From Mytilus trossulus (lineage: Eukaryota > Mollusca > Bivalvia > Mytilida > Mytilidae), in the NCBI RefSeq assembly GCF_036588685.1, contig NC_086375.1:39020566-39084565 (forward strand): a DNA stretch of 64,000 nucleotides, given 5' to 3'. The notes below the pieces were generated by a model, which was not told where the DNA came from, made no database searches, and saw only the letters and a list, made by a program, of their open reading frames with translations. Positions 1 to 10,381 of the stretch are shown here, one piece after another (the first letter of the stretch is position 1; the number at the start of each line of letters is the position of its first letter). A program made the position numbers and the translations under genes.

Positions 1-865
1 CCTATTACTTATGATTAGAGAGAATTCAACATTACAAAAAATCTGAACTTTTTTTTCAAGTGGTCACTGAACCACGAAAATGAGATGAAGGACATTGGAC
101 ATGTGACTGACGGAAATTTCGTAACATGAGGCATCTATATACAAAGTATGAAGCATCCAGGTCTTCTAGCGTCTAAGATATAAAGCTTTTAAGAAATTAG
201 CTAACACCGCCGTCGTAGCCGCCACCGCCACCGGATAACTATCCTTATGTCAAGCTTTCTGCAACAAAAGTTGCAGGCTCGACAAAAATGAATAGAAAAA
301 TGATATCAAAAATTTATATATTCATTTTCGTTTTGATAACTTTAATAATCTAAAACTCTTTTTATTTGTTTGACAGCAAGTGAGGAATGAGGAGCATTAT
401 CAAAATTGGAGAGAGTACAGCCGATCCGAACATTTTTGATTATCCTCGGCGGAATGCAAATAACGGATATTCTTACGATAAAAGGGGGATTCTCAACCAC
501 CATCCCTGTTACCGAAACTGAAAGATATAAGAGTACATGGTTCGATGCTTATATAAACTATAAGATTTCAAATTTCCTAGAAATACCAAAACTAAGAACA
601 ACATTTGTTTTTGCAAAAATAAGACTGCAAGAGTAATTGGATTGCAGAAATAAAAATTTAAAAAGCCATACCAAAAGAGTTCTTCATATGTTAAAGTCTA
701 AAGTTCTATAAGCAGTATTGTAAATATTCCTAGAGAGAAACTAATCTGGAAAGGCGATTACATTGAGACTTCAAACTTTTCAACAAATATATTGTATAAG
801 TCAATTTGTAAAGATAAAACGGAACCATCTATTTGTGTCAGCAAATGGATGTGAAGTTGGCGTAC
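1..865. other. Intergenic, dispersed-repeat fragments
   Basis: No supported gene. Around 160-290 is a GC-richer stretch (gccgccaccgcc, then a pyrimidine/purine mix) that I associate with a common mussel interspersed repeat. The part from 381 (tgaggaatgaggagcattat) recurs at 14204, so it belongs to a dispersed repeat with a second copy in this window. The open frames here start at TTG or have no family resemblance. Confidence 0.5.
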
Positions 866-1095
866 TAAATTATAATCCTGGTACCTTTGATAACTATTTA
901 CCCCACTGGGTCGATGCCACTGCTGTTGGACGTTTCGTCCCCGAGGGTATCACTAGCCCAGTAGTCAACACTTCGGTGTTGACATGAATATCAATAATGT
1001 GGTCATTTTTATAAATTTCCTGTATACAAAACTTTGAACTTTTTGAAAAACTAAGGATTTTCTTATCCCAGGCATAGATTACCTTGATCAACTAT
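866..1095 (+). repeat. Mussel-type dispersed repeat
   Basis: This GC-richer block includes the palindromic core caacacttcggtgttg near 966-981. From memory it matches a very abundant mussel interspersed sequence running from the 'tggtacctttgataac' stretch into the 'cttatcccaggcatagatt' stretch. The window contains no second clear copy, so the assignment rests on recognition of the family only. It lies directly upstream of the fold-back element at 1142. Confidence 0.55.
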
Positions 1096-1141
1096 AGTAA
1101 GTGGAACGAGCAAAATTGAGAAAAGGGCTTTAAATGAGTAG

Positions 1142-2298
1142 CTACGGGGCGCCGAATGGGACTCTTGTGGTTTTGTACAAAATTCAATTCTGTCATAACA
1201 AAATCATTTTTGTCTTACAAAACTATGTGCTGCAGACTTGTTTTGTGAGAACTTCAATTTTGTGATGACAAAATTCATTTGTGTAGACAAAATTCATTTT
1301 TGTCATGACAAAATTCATTTTTGTAGACAAAATTCATTTTTGTAGACAAAATTCATATTTGTCATGACAAAAGTCAATTTTGTCTTAAAGGTATGCAAAT
1401 ATAAACATATTTGCATACAAAATTGACTTTTGTTACCTGATATGGAAATTAAATCACAAAAGTCAATTGTGTACGGTAAGATTCAATTTTGTGAGACAAA
1501 ATTGACTTTTGTGAAACAAAATTAACTTTTGTGAGACAAAATTGACTTTTGTGAGACAAAATTGACTTTTGTGAGACAAAATTGACTTTTGTGAGACAAA
1601 ATTGACTCTTGTGAGACAAAATTCAATTTTGTCATTTTTGTTGAGACAAAATTCAATTTTGTCATTTTTGTTGAGACAAAAGTCAATTTTGTTAATTTTG
1701 TTGAGACAAAAGTCAATTTTGTAAATTTTGTTGAGACAAAAGTCAATTTTGTTAATTTTGTTGAGACAAAAGTCAATTTTGTCAATTTTGTTGAGACAAA
1801 AGTCAATTTTGTCAATTTTGTTGAGACAAAATTCAATTATGTAATTTTGTTGAGACAAAATTCAATTTTGTCAATTTTGTTGAGACAAAATTCAATTTTG
1901 TGTAACAAAAGTCAATTTTGTGTAACAAAAGTCAATTTTGTGTAACAAAAGTAATTTTTGTGTAACAAAAGCCAATTTTGTGTAACAAAAGTCGATTGTG
2001 TATGCAAATTAGTTCACAGAAACCAAACTAAACTAATTTAAATACAAAATTGACTTTTGTCGCTCAATTTTCAAATTAGGTATCAAAAGTCAAGTCTGTG
2101 TAACAAAAATTAATTTTGTCATGACAAAAGTGACTTTTGTCCGCTGATAGATAATTTTGTATGACAAAATTTCAAATTTGTAGTATGATACAAATTTTGT
2201 TAAACTGAACTCATTTTTGTTGAACAAAAGTCACTTTTGTCCGTACAAAAGTGAATTTTGAGTACAAAACCACAAGAGTCCCATTCGGCGCCCCGTAG
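1142..2298. mobile_element. Fold-back DNA element with perfect 37-bp TIRs
   Basis: The ends are perfect inverted repeats of 37 bp: the left end begins ctacggggcgccgaatggga, and the right end is its reverse complement, finishing at 2298. The element is flanked by TAG on both sides (1139-1141 and 2299-2301), a probable 3-bp target duplication. The interior is made almost wholly of short units around acaaaa-tca-ttttgt: a 20-bp array (about 1493-1615), a 30-bp array (about 1620-1890) and another 20-bp array (about 1893-1998), with looser copies on both sides. Each unit is nearly self-complementary. There is no transposase; the 104-131-codon minus-strand frames are periodicity artefacts. It is therefore a non-autonomous element mobilised in trans. 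Superfamily unassigned. Confidence 0.85.
1493..1998. repeat. 20/30-bp tandem arrays inside the fold-back element
   Basis: Three consecutive arrays are visible: gagacaaaattgacttttgt (20 bp, about six copies), a 30-bp unit beginning tgagacaaaagtcaattttg (about nine copies), and gtaacaaaagtcaattttgt (20 bp, about five copies). Unit lengths are multiples of 10, so the A/T tracts recur about once per helical turn. Confidence 0.85.
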
Positions 2299-2301
2299 TA
2301 G

Positions 2302-3842
2302 CAGCAAATATATTTGCATTCAGATTTCAAACGATCATTTAATTAAATAGGAACACTAGTGCTTCATTAAAATGTTTCGAATTGTAGTATAAAGAGTTAA
2401 AAAGTCAAACAGAAACAAAATGACCATGAAAAGCCCGTTACCTGTTTAAAACATCAAAAGAATCCATTTACTATGAATGTTGACGTCATAGATTGATGCT
2501 TTTGTATTTCATTGCTTATAAAGTCCCTTGTGCGATTACTTCAAACCTACGGAATGTGTCAATGTGGATATTTTTATGAAAAACTTTCTATCCTCCCTTT
2601 ATACAGCCCAAAAGAATACCAACATACAGCTATAGTACACAGTGTTTAATATTTTATATATGACGAAGTACATCATATATTAAGATAAGAAGATGTGTTA
2701 TAATTGCCAGAGACCAAATGACATGGAAGTTACAAAATGTGGGCCACGGTTAAATTTACTACTAGAATGACTACACTTTCATTACAGCCCAAGTTTGGTT
2801 TCCGTACAGTGTCAGAAAAATGTTGACTATTTCATTAAACTTGATCCACTATTCCTTTACCTTTCAAAGCTGTATCAAAACATAAATCAACAAATGTTAT
2901 TTAAATCAAAATTGTAAACAACATTAAATTTATGAATCACAATTATGATATAGTCGTATCTTTAATTTAACAACCGTGTTACATATTCAAGTACATATAC
3001 AAATCAGCTGTAAAATAATATAAATCTGAAAGAAAAATACAGATCATATCCTCAGTAATGCAGACTCAGTACACTGTAATGATAAAATGTAAATAACTTT
3101 ATTTCCACAAAAAATCTATAGTATATGGTAAATTGTTACTTATTCAAACATTTTAGTTTTGTGTTTGTCAAATGACTACAAAAGAATTGTGAAAATGACT
3201 GTAAAAACTTAAATGTCATTCTGTTGTTTTGGGGGTTTAAATTGCTAAACAGGTACACAAAAATAAAATAAAGCTATTTAAGGTATATAAAATGTAAAAT
3301 AGACACCTAATAATGCAAACACCAAACAGCCTAGATTTCATAACCACTAGATCAAAGTATTACCATGGAACCAAGGGGAAAATATGGAAACAAGAACCAA
3401 ATCAAATCGTACAACGCCGAAATGCAATTATATTTTTATATATTATTATGGTATATGCACTGTACATAAACAACAATTTCCCCCTCTTGATCCTCCGTCA
3501 TATCTGCATATTACCTTTTAATTGCCGTATCCACATTATATCCTCATTTCCTCGATTGTTGTTCTTATTTTTGTGTGTTTTTTTTTATTTTTGTTTTAAC
3601 GATGGCGTTAAGAGTTTCTCTTCGACTTAAATATCTTCTTTTTTTAGAACAGCTCTTTCATATAAACATGCAGTTTGTCTTCTCAAGTAATGCGATAAAA
3701 ACATTATCTTTATTCCATTTTTATGTTTAAAATCCCTCAACCAAATTGTAAAAATCTGCATTTCAAACATTGCCTTCTCTTCTCTTTTAAAAGACTATTT
3801 AACCTGAAAAATAGACTTTATTTTGGAATAACTGACAACAAA
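2302..3842. other. No gene seen; upstream flank of the retroelement
   Basis: This AT-rich stretch has no coding signal that I can support. Part of it (perhaps from about 3300) may be the 5' untranslated or terminal-repeat region of the tyrosine-recombinase retroelement that follows, but I could not find matching terminal repeats by eye. Confidence 0.4.
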
Positions 3843-4028
3843 ATGTCTGGCAGAGGAAAAGGTGTGCGAAGGAAAACTAGGAGTTCTCCGTATGAGACCC
3901 AATGGGATTCTAATAACTCTTCTAACTGGACAATAAACAAACTTAAAGAAGAACTTAACAAAAAGGGGATAAGAACATCTTCTGGTATGTCAAAACAAGT
4001 GTTAAAACAACTTTATTTAGAGAATTAA
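3843..4028 (+). CDS. Small SAP-like ORF of the YR retroelement
   Basis: A 61-aa ATG-started frame with a basic N-terminus (SGRGKGVRRKTRS), then a stretch from about residue 29 with the pattern of a SAP DNA-binding helix pair (L-K-E-E-L, G-I, SGMSK, L-K-Q-L). It ends at a stop 4026-4028, followed by a degenerate gag-like region to 4430. SAP motifs bind AT-rich DNA, so a nucleic-acid packaging role for the retroelement is plausible but inferred. It could also be the N-terminal piece of a once longer gag protein cut by a mutation. Confidence 0.5.
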   Translation: MSGRGKGVRRKTRSSPYETQWDSNNSSNWTINKLKEELNKKGIRTSSGMSKQVLKQLYLEN

Positions 4029-4430
4029 ATTGATGGAGTAACAGCTTTAGAGACACAACAGACAGACACCGTGAGTGATGAGATTAACACAGATTCATCA
4101 CCAGGGAGCACTCTTCCAATTACCTTAGCAGAATCAGTGCATCAACACGGAAGCAGTGTTTCAAATGGCGAAAATGGTGGAACAGACAGGAACATAGATC
4201 AGTGTTTTTAAGGACTTCAAGACACCTTCAAACACATAATTTACAGAGACAATTGTACGCATGACACAGGTAGAGATCGCGAATTCAACCTTCAACAGTG
4301 GTACAACCATGCAGGAATTGGGAATAGGAGTGAAACTTCTAACAGAGGAAATAATACCGGTTTACATGGAAAAACACAGGAGCATGCATCTTTCATCTTA
4401 GGACCACAAGTTGGAAATGTTTCATGTGGA

Positions 4431-5171
4431 GTGCGTTCGGATAAATGTTCTAAAATGGACATTATATCTCCTTCTATTCAAAAGCAAATCATTGACGGTA
4501 AGGATGTTAATTTGGCATCTCTTCTTATCCCAAACTATGAAATTCCCAAAGTTCACTCTGTTGCCGCTAATGGGTTAGAATTAAATATTTCTGAGAAGCC
4601 AGATCCCCGTCTTAATCGAAAACTCACAATTCAAGAATTTATATAGGCATTTGGCAAGTTTAAAAGGGTCATGTCATCAGTTTACCCTGACCGTAGAGCA
4701 GAGCTAGATGCTTATGAAGATGAGATAATAGATATTAGTAATTTTTATGGTGACAGATTTTATGATTACCATAAATTGTTATCTGCAAAATCAGCAGCTC
4801 TTTTAAGGGAGAAAAGGATTAAGGTTGACTGGAGTAAAAGAGATATGGACCTTCTTTCATTAATAGTTGCTGGTGGGAATGTAAATGTTTGCAAAATTTG
4901 TAATTTGGTTGATCACACTACTGCTTTTAGTCCTATGCAAACCTCCATGGCGTATCAAGACTACCCAGATAAAGTATCAAGGCAGGTAGACACTACTGAT
5001 AAGTTAGGTAGAAAGAAGATTTATCATTCTTGGCGGGAGGTGTGCAAAAAATTTAATACCAATAGGGGTTGTACCAGGAGTTTTTGTCATTTTTCACATA
5101 TCTGTAGTAGATGTAAAGTGGCTGGTCATACCCTATTATCTATTATGCAATGGCTTAGAGAAAGAGTTTGA
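4431..5171 (+). pseudogene. Gag-like zinc-finger ORF, broken
   Basis: Two open pieces (4431-4646 and 4671-5171, in different frames) encode a gag-like protein. The second ends with a Cys/His cluster: CKKFN, then C-x4-C-x3-H, then C-x2-C-x4-GH (about 5040-5130). This type of zinc knuckle is found just upstream of RT in DIRS/Ngaro-type elements. The protein presumably bound element RNA. The frame change between 4646 and 4671 and the stop before RT indicate decay. Assignment rests on the Cys/His pattern and its position upstream of RT. Confidence 0.65.
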
Positions 5172-5175
5172 TAAT

Positions 5176-6067
5176 ATGGTATCTACAACAGATTTACCTA
5201 CAAAAGAATGTAGGAATAGTTTATCTGCTAGGACACAACCAGATGTGGTTTCTGATTTGATAGAGAAAGAAGTTTTTAAAGGTTTCTTGTATGGGCCTTT
5301 TAAGGATCCCCCTTTTCAAAAATATAGGGTAAGCCTAATTGGTATTGCAGAAGGGAAATATTCTGGTAAAAAGCGCTTAATATTGGACTTATCTTCGCCA
5401 CATAATGATGACAAACATCTTAGTATTAATGATCTTATTGACAAACAGGATGGCTCAATGTCTTATGTAAAAAAAGATGACGCCATTGATGTTATTTTGA
5501 AATTTGGAAGAAACTCCTGGCTTTGCAAGTTCGACAAATCCGACGCGTTCAAAATTTGTCCAATTATACCAAGTCAGTGGCCTCTTTTCTGCATAAAATG
5601 GGAAAAATGTATTATTTTTATGTCCGTTTAACATTTAAATGTCGTTCAAGCCCCAAAATTTTTGACCATTTATCCCAAGCGTTATGTCATATTACAGAAA
5701 ACAATTACAAAGTTAATAGCATTTTGCATTTATTGGATGATTTCCTAACCATAGATCCACCAGATGCTGATGGTGAGAGGACTATGGCTATAATGATGAT
5801 GATTTTCAAAAAAAACTGAACATTCCTATAGTAAAACATAAGAAAATAGGTCCTGTAAAATGTTTAGAATATTTGGGTATTATTTTAGATTCTGAAAAAA
5901 TGGAAGCTCGACTACCTGTTAATAAAGTCGATCGCATTTGTGAATTCATAAAAAAATTATGCAGAAAAAAATCTTTTACAGAAAGGGAATTGTTGCCACT
6001 TTTGGGCCACTTAAACTTTGCTTTACGTGTCATTTTACATGGTAGATCCTTGTTTCATACCTCATAG
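5176..6067 (+). pseudogene. Reverse transcriptase of the YR retroelement, frameshifted
   Basis: RT motifs appear in order across three frames. A basic block and KRLILDLS-type finger motif lie near 5380. The first catalytic block, C-K-F-D-K-S-D-A-F, is near 5524-5550. The LLDD catalytic motif (a variant of YxDD) is near 5734-5745. A YLGI-type motif and a downstream GHLNFA connection motif lie near 5870 and 6005. Frame changes occur near 5590 and in the A-run near 5810. The enzyme would have copied element RNA into DNA. It cannot make a functional product here. Confidence 0.8.
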
Positions 6068-6171
6068 GGCTGCCCTCTACTATCAATGATTTGCATCATT
6101 ATGTTAAATTAGATAAGGAATGCCGTGTTGACCTAGAATTTTGATTACTTTTTCTGAGCAGCTGGAATGGT

Positions 6172-6662
6172 GTGAACATGTTTTACAGTAGAAAATTTTA
6201 CTCAAGTTATGATATGGAACTTTTTACTGATGCCTCATCAACAAAAGGATTTGGTGGGTATTTCAAGGGAGAAAGGTTTTATTCATCATGGCCATCATAC
6301 ATTGCTTATCCTGACAAAACATTTTCAATGGCTATTCTTGAATTATACCACATTGTAGTATCAGCAATACTGTGGGGCTCACAGTGGACAGCAAAACGCG
6401 TTCTTTTATGGTGTGACAATGAAGCTACAGTAGCTATAGTAAAAAAAAAAGCCGTTCAAAGTGTTTACAAATAATGAAATTAATGAGGAAACTTACATGG
6501 TGTGCTTGTAAATACAACTTTCATTTTAGTGCGAAACATGTTTCAGGATATCAGAATGATATAAGTGATGCTCTATCTCGTTTACAGATAGACAGATTCC
6601 GCAAACTAGCTCCCAGTGCAGCACAACATCCAATGAAGTGCCAAAGCAGCTCAGATGTAATG
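6172..6662 (+). pseudogene. RNase H of the YR retroelement, frameshifted
   Basis: The RNase H catalytic residues can be followed: the first Asp in LFTDAS (near 6210), Glu in ILELYH (near 6340), Asp in WCDNEA (near 6415) and the last Asp in SDALSRL (near 6565). The frame shifts inside the A-run at about 6440-6450. Position directly after RT and before the recombinase fits a DIRS/Ngaro-like polyprotein. Confidence 0.8.
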
Positions 6663-7560
6663 TGGTCCTAAATCAAGCAGTGAATGAACTTTGGAACAGT
6701 GATATTGCTAATACTACAAGAAATGTTTATGATACCGGCTTCAGAAAATTTGAGACTTTTATGTTATTGAATGGTTTTCAATTTCCTAATTTACCTCCTA
6801 TTTCTGAGGATATATTAATTTATTTCATCGCCCACTGCTTTAAAATTCTGAGTTTACAATACTCTACCATTAAACTATATTTATGTGGAATAAGGTATAA
6901 ATATGCAAAGGGTAATCAAAATGATCCCTTACAATCTGCTCATAATACACCCTTTATCAGACTTGATTATGTTTTAAATTCTGTAAAAAGACTGCAAAAA
7001 ACAAAAAATCACATAAAATTACCAATAACTTTCGAAATTTTGGAAAAAAATGTATATTGTTTGAGAAAAGGTTTTTGTTTACTGATTTAATGTTAAGAAC
7101 TGCATGCATTGTCGCATTTTATGGATTTTTGGGATGTGATGAGTTTACAGTGTCAAAGGCCTTACAATTTGATCCACATATAAATTTATGTATTGAAGAT
7201 GTTGTATTTCACTCAGTCTTAGTAGTTTTGAAATTAAAACAATAAAAAACAGATCCTTTTAGAAAAGGCATAAATATACAGCTACATAGATTAGGTCAGT
7301 TTATCTGCCCTTACACAATTTTGTTACAACATATACAAATAAGGAAAGAATGTTCTCCTACTAATCAAACTGATCCACTTTTCATAACCATTGAAAAGTA
7401 ACCTCTTGAGAGACAATATTTCATCACTTGCATTAAAAATGTACTGGATATATGTGGTTTCAACTCAGGTCATTATAATGGTCATAGTTTTAGAATTGGG
7501 GCAGCTACTAGTGCTGGTTAGGGAGAAATAGAGGATCAGATACATTAGGGTAAATCATCA
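6638..7560 (+). pseudogene. Tyrosine recombinase of the YR retroelement, broken
   Basis: The N-terminal helical (core-binding-like) part runs 6638-7090, with the pattern W-x(5)-N-T-x3-Y near 6690-6730. The catalytic part continues in another frame (LRTACIVAFYGFLGCDEF near 7095-7145, holding the usual position of the first catalytic Arg). The conserved GHSFRIGAATSA, the H-x2-R box of tyrosine recombinases, lies near 7480-7515. Stops at about 7243, 7400 and 7520 interrupt it. In intact elements this enzyme integrates a circular DNA intermediate without target duplication. Confidence 0.8.
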
Positions 7561-8860
7561 TCTATTAAAACAGCTCAAAGTAGGTTAGGTAGAATTTAAG
7601 GGCATGCTCATTTTCAAATGTTCCTTACGCATGTTTTTACAGAGATTTTGGATGATTTTGTTTTTGTTTGACAATTGATTTTGATATTGTGTTATTATCA
7701 TATTATTATTATTACTTTTTTTTTGTTCATGGCTTAATTGAAGGTACCACCTTACCTCACAAATCCTTGGGGACACTCAGCTGTTACCATCTGTGTTATG
7801 GACATTTATGAAATTTCTAGGATTGATAGCCTCATGCATTTATTTTTAACCATCGTTTCAACTGGATCGGTGCGATGTCAAGCCAGGGGTCTATACTTTG
7901 CTACTTTTCAGTATGCACATATCTAGGCTCTTGGTTTAGGCATGTGACCAAAAAAATTTTTTTTTAGCTGAGTAGTTTCCCCAAGGGCCAAATTATAATT
8001 GTGATGTATATATATAAAATAAAAGTTGTAATTAAATTATGATTTATGTTTAATTCAAACATGGATACCAATGGCATTGCTACACAGTATTTCACAGGAG
8101 TTTTATTTACAATAAAGGTGATAGCAGGAAAAATGAGGTTGATAATAATGTGAGCACTCAATCCTTAATTTTACATATCATGAGTTCAAATCGTGTGTTC
8201 TGAAAGAAATCAGGGGTAATTAAATTAGTTAAATTACTATGAAATTACTATGAACTCATTATGTGTGAATTTGAGGATTTTGGTCACTGACACAATTCAT
8301 TAGCAAAATTAAAATATAGGGCAGAAAGTTACATCGGGATGGTTTAATTGTCAGGTCAAAGAATTTGCAAGAAGATGTGAGGTTGGATGTTTGCTCAGGT
8401 GTTAACACACATTTCCCTATTAGACCTTTTCAATATCTCTCGATACCTACAGTTGAGAACGACTACGACAGGTAAAATGTGAGGGGTCGTCTCAAAAGTT
8501 AAAACAGGGAGATCATTATTGATTTTATTGCTTTCATTGACAATGATACAACTTTCCTACAGAGTCCAAATGACATGGATTTTTTTATTTATCTAAGTCA
8601 CATTTCATGTTTTAAGACGTTGAGCTTTTAGCTGTCCTGTTGAAATTTGGAAAAATGAAAAGGACAAAGCAATTTTTATTTTAGTAAATATTTAATCAAA
8701 CAATGTTTTATGTCTGTTGACAAGGGCAGCACATGTTTCCACAATGTCTGTCAGTTTTGGCCTTGAGTGCCTCCATAATGTCCTCAATACTTTTCAATTC
8801 ACCAATTTGATGTTCCACTTCAATTCTGTATTCACCAATCACTCGATTAAGTTTTCTGCA
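7561..8860. other. Downstream flank of the retroelement; no gene seen
   Basis: AT-rich sequence. The first few hundred bases may be the 3' region of the YR element. A segment at about 8425-8510 (cttttcaatatctctcg, then ggggtcgtctcaaaag) has an inverted relative at about 10005-10085. No coding region is supported. Confidence 0.4.
8425..8510 (+). repeat. Copy of an ~85-bp repeat, inverted partner at 10005
   Basis: The shared features are ttttcaatatctctcg, cctacagtt, aggtaaaatg and ggtcgtctcaaa in the same order. The reverse complement of 10005-10085 shows the same blocks. The two copies are about 1.5 kb apart in opposite orientation. Confidence 0.65.
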
Positions 8861-9110
8861 TTTTTGCGCCTGTCCTCAGTCAGGAGCCTCCGGTCTTGAA
8901 TGATTTTTAATTTTAGTTTCTTGTGTACAAATTGGAGTTCAGTATGTCGTTCATTGTCACTGAACTAGTATATATATTTGTTAAGGGGCTAGCTGAAGGA
9001 CACCCCCGGGTTGGGGAATTTCTCGCTGAATTGAAGACCAGTTGTTGACCTTTTGCTGTTGTCTGCTCTATGGTCGGGTTGTTGTCTCTTTGGCACATTT
9101 TTCTTTTTTA
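8860..9110 (+). repeat. Mussel dispersed repeat, family A (partial copy)
   Basis: It shares a long colinear match with 15410-15670: tttttgcgcctgtcc near the left end, then agtatg-cgttcatt, actagtatata, ggggc-agctgaagga, gggaatttctcgct, gaagacc and ggtcgggttgttgtctcttt. Further relatives lie at 16640-16850 (plus) and in reverse at 17165-17260 and 26650-26840. No coding capacity is seen. Confidence 0.85.
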
Positions 9111-10381
9111 TTCTATAACCAAAACTATATACCGGAATTGAACTAAAGAAAAAAATATTGACCCGATGAAAACTAAACAAAATATAGCAATGGCAGAGTA
9201 TAAAAAAAATCAACACAATTTTATCAACTTCTTGTAAGAAACCAAAAGGTCATTTTCAGGAACGGGGGAAGGACATTACGACGGAGGGACAAGGTATGTT
9301 GTTTTCTTGTCCAAAAAGAGTTTGAAATGTTTAAAACAAACTCTATAGTATAAACCAACAACTTAAAATATAAATTTAATATCATACGCAACTATGTACC
9401 AAAAAAAAATGCACTTCTTAAATGTTGTAACCTTGAAACGAGAAGTCAATTATATATATTTTTTTAAATTCATCAAGGAAAAACATCAACTCTCACAAGA
9501 TATCTTGAAGCGGAGAAGTCCGTCGATGAAAAATAGATGTGATATTTTCCTTCCACTTTAACAATCATTATGTGATTTTCGCTCCAGAAATTGAATATGT
9601 ACATCAACTAAGGTGAAGTTCGGTGAAAAAAAACACCAAGTTGGTCGTGTTCACAAGTGTGATACGGACGGACGGACGGTCTTGAAAGTAATTATTTTTT
9701 ACAAATTTTGAAAAATTTCATAAAACCTATTACACCAACGATCATTACTAGCATGCGGCAAATATTTGGTGAAGACTCACATAATCATTAAATTGAAGGG
9801 ATGCATACTGATTGCAGTATAATTTTTTTATCATTCAACATGAAATTTCTTCTAAATACATACAAAATAAGAAGATTATATGATAGAGATATATATATAT
9901 TTATTTATTTATTTGGTTAATATATATTCTGAAGCTATATATAGTTAACTCAGTATATAACCGCCAATCCAATATGTTACGCAATGAGAATCGGGATGTT
10001 TTTTTTGTCTTTGAGACGACCCATCCATTTTACCTGTAAACTGTAGGTGTCATTAGTCGGTGCCGAGAGATATTGAAAAGATTTATTACATAACAGATTA
10101 CCGAAGAAAAGATACAGTATAAACAACAGACATTTAAAATAAGATTTCAACAGCATCACATCAAACAGAAATAAATTTACCCTAAAAAATATTCACAAAG
10201 AATCAGAACACAATGCAAACATGGAACAAATGACAATTAAACATATTCAGGATCGTTTCTGAGAATTTTGTACAAACTCATTTTTTTTTGGAACACAAAT
10301 TATTCAAATGATATCGTTACTTTTTAACTTGAAATGGATATTACATTACTGTGCATATAAAATTATTTTCAGTTTATAAAA
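9111..10381. other. 3' flank of the TRIM-like gene; no other gene seen
   Basis: AT-rich sequence with a short TA-rich microsatellite-like tract (about 9890-9960). On the minus strand, a candidate AATAAA polyadenylation signal for the TRIM-like gene lies at 10082-10087, about 300 bp past its stop. The inverted relative of the 8425 repeat lies at about 10005-10085. Confidence 0.45.
10005..10085 (-). repeat. Inverted copy of the ~85-bp repeat at 8425
   Basis: Its reverse complement reads ttttcaatatctctcgg, cctacagttta, aggtaaaatgg, ggtcgtctcaaag, matching the order at 8425-8510. It sits in the probable 3' untranslated region of the TRIM-like gene, so the other copy could be a relic of a related gene's 3' end. 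Confidence 0.6.

Larger units (their letters stand above)
3843..7560 (+). mobile_element. Decayed tyrosine-recombinase (DIRS/Ngaro-like) retrotransposon
   Basis: The coding order along the plus strand is a small SAP-like ORF, a gag-like zinc-finger ORF, reverse transcriptase, RNase H and tyrosine recombinase. The RT-RNase H-YR order with no DDE integrase is diagnostic of YR retrotransposons (DIRS, PAT, Ngaro). I see no methyltransferase domain, which leans towards Ngaro or a derived DIRS group. The reading frame changes at least six times and several stops interrupt it, mostly at A-runs (about 5810 and 6450), so the copy is dead. Element ends are unknown; split or inverted terminal repeats were not found by eye, so boundaries are those of the coding part. 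Confidence 0.8.

Noticed and set aside
1463-1858. A 131-codon minus-strand open frame of FCLNKIDKID-like repeats
   Set aside because: It starts at TTG, lies wholly in the 20/30-bp array and is open only because the period is a multiple of three; two overlapping frames are open as well.
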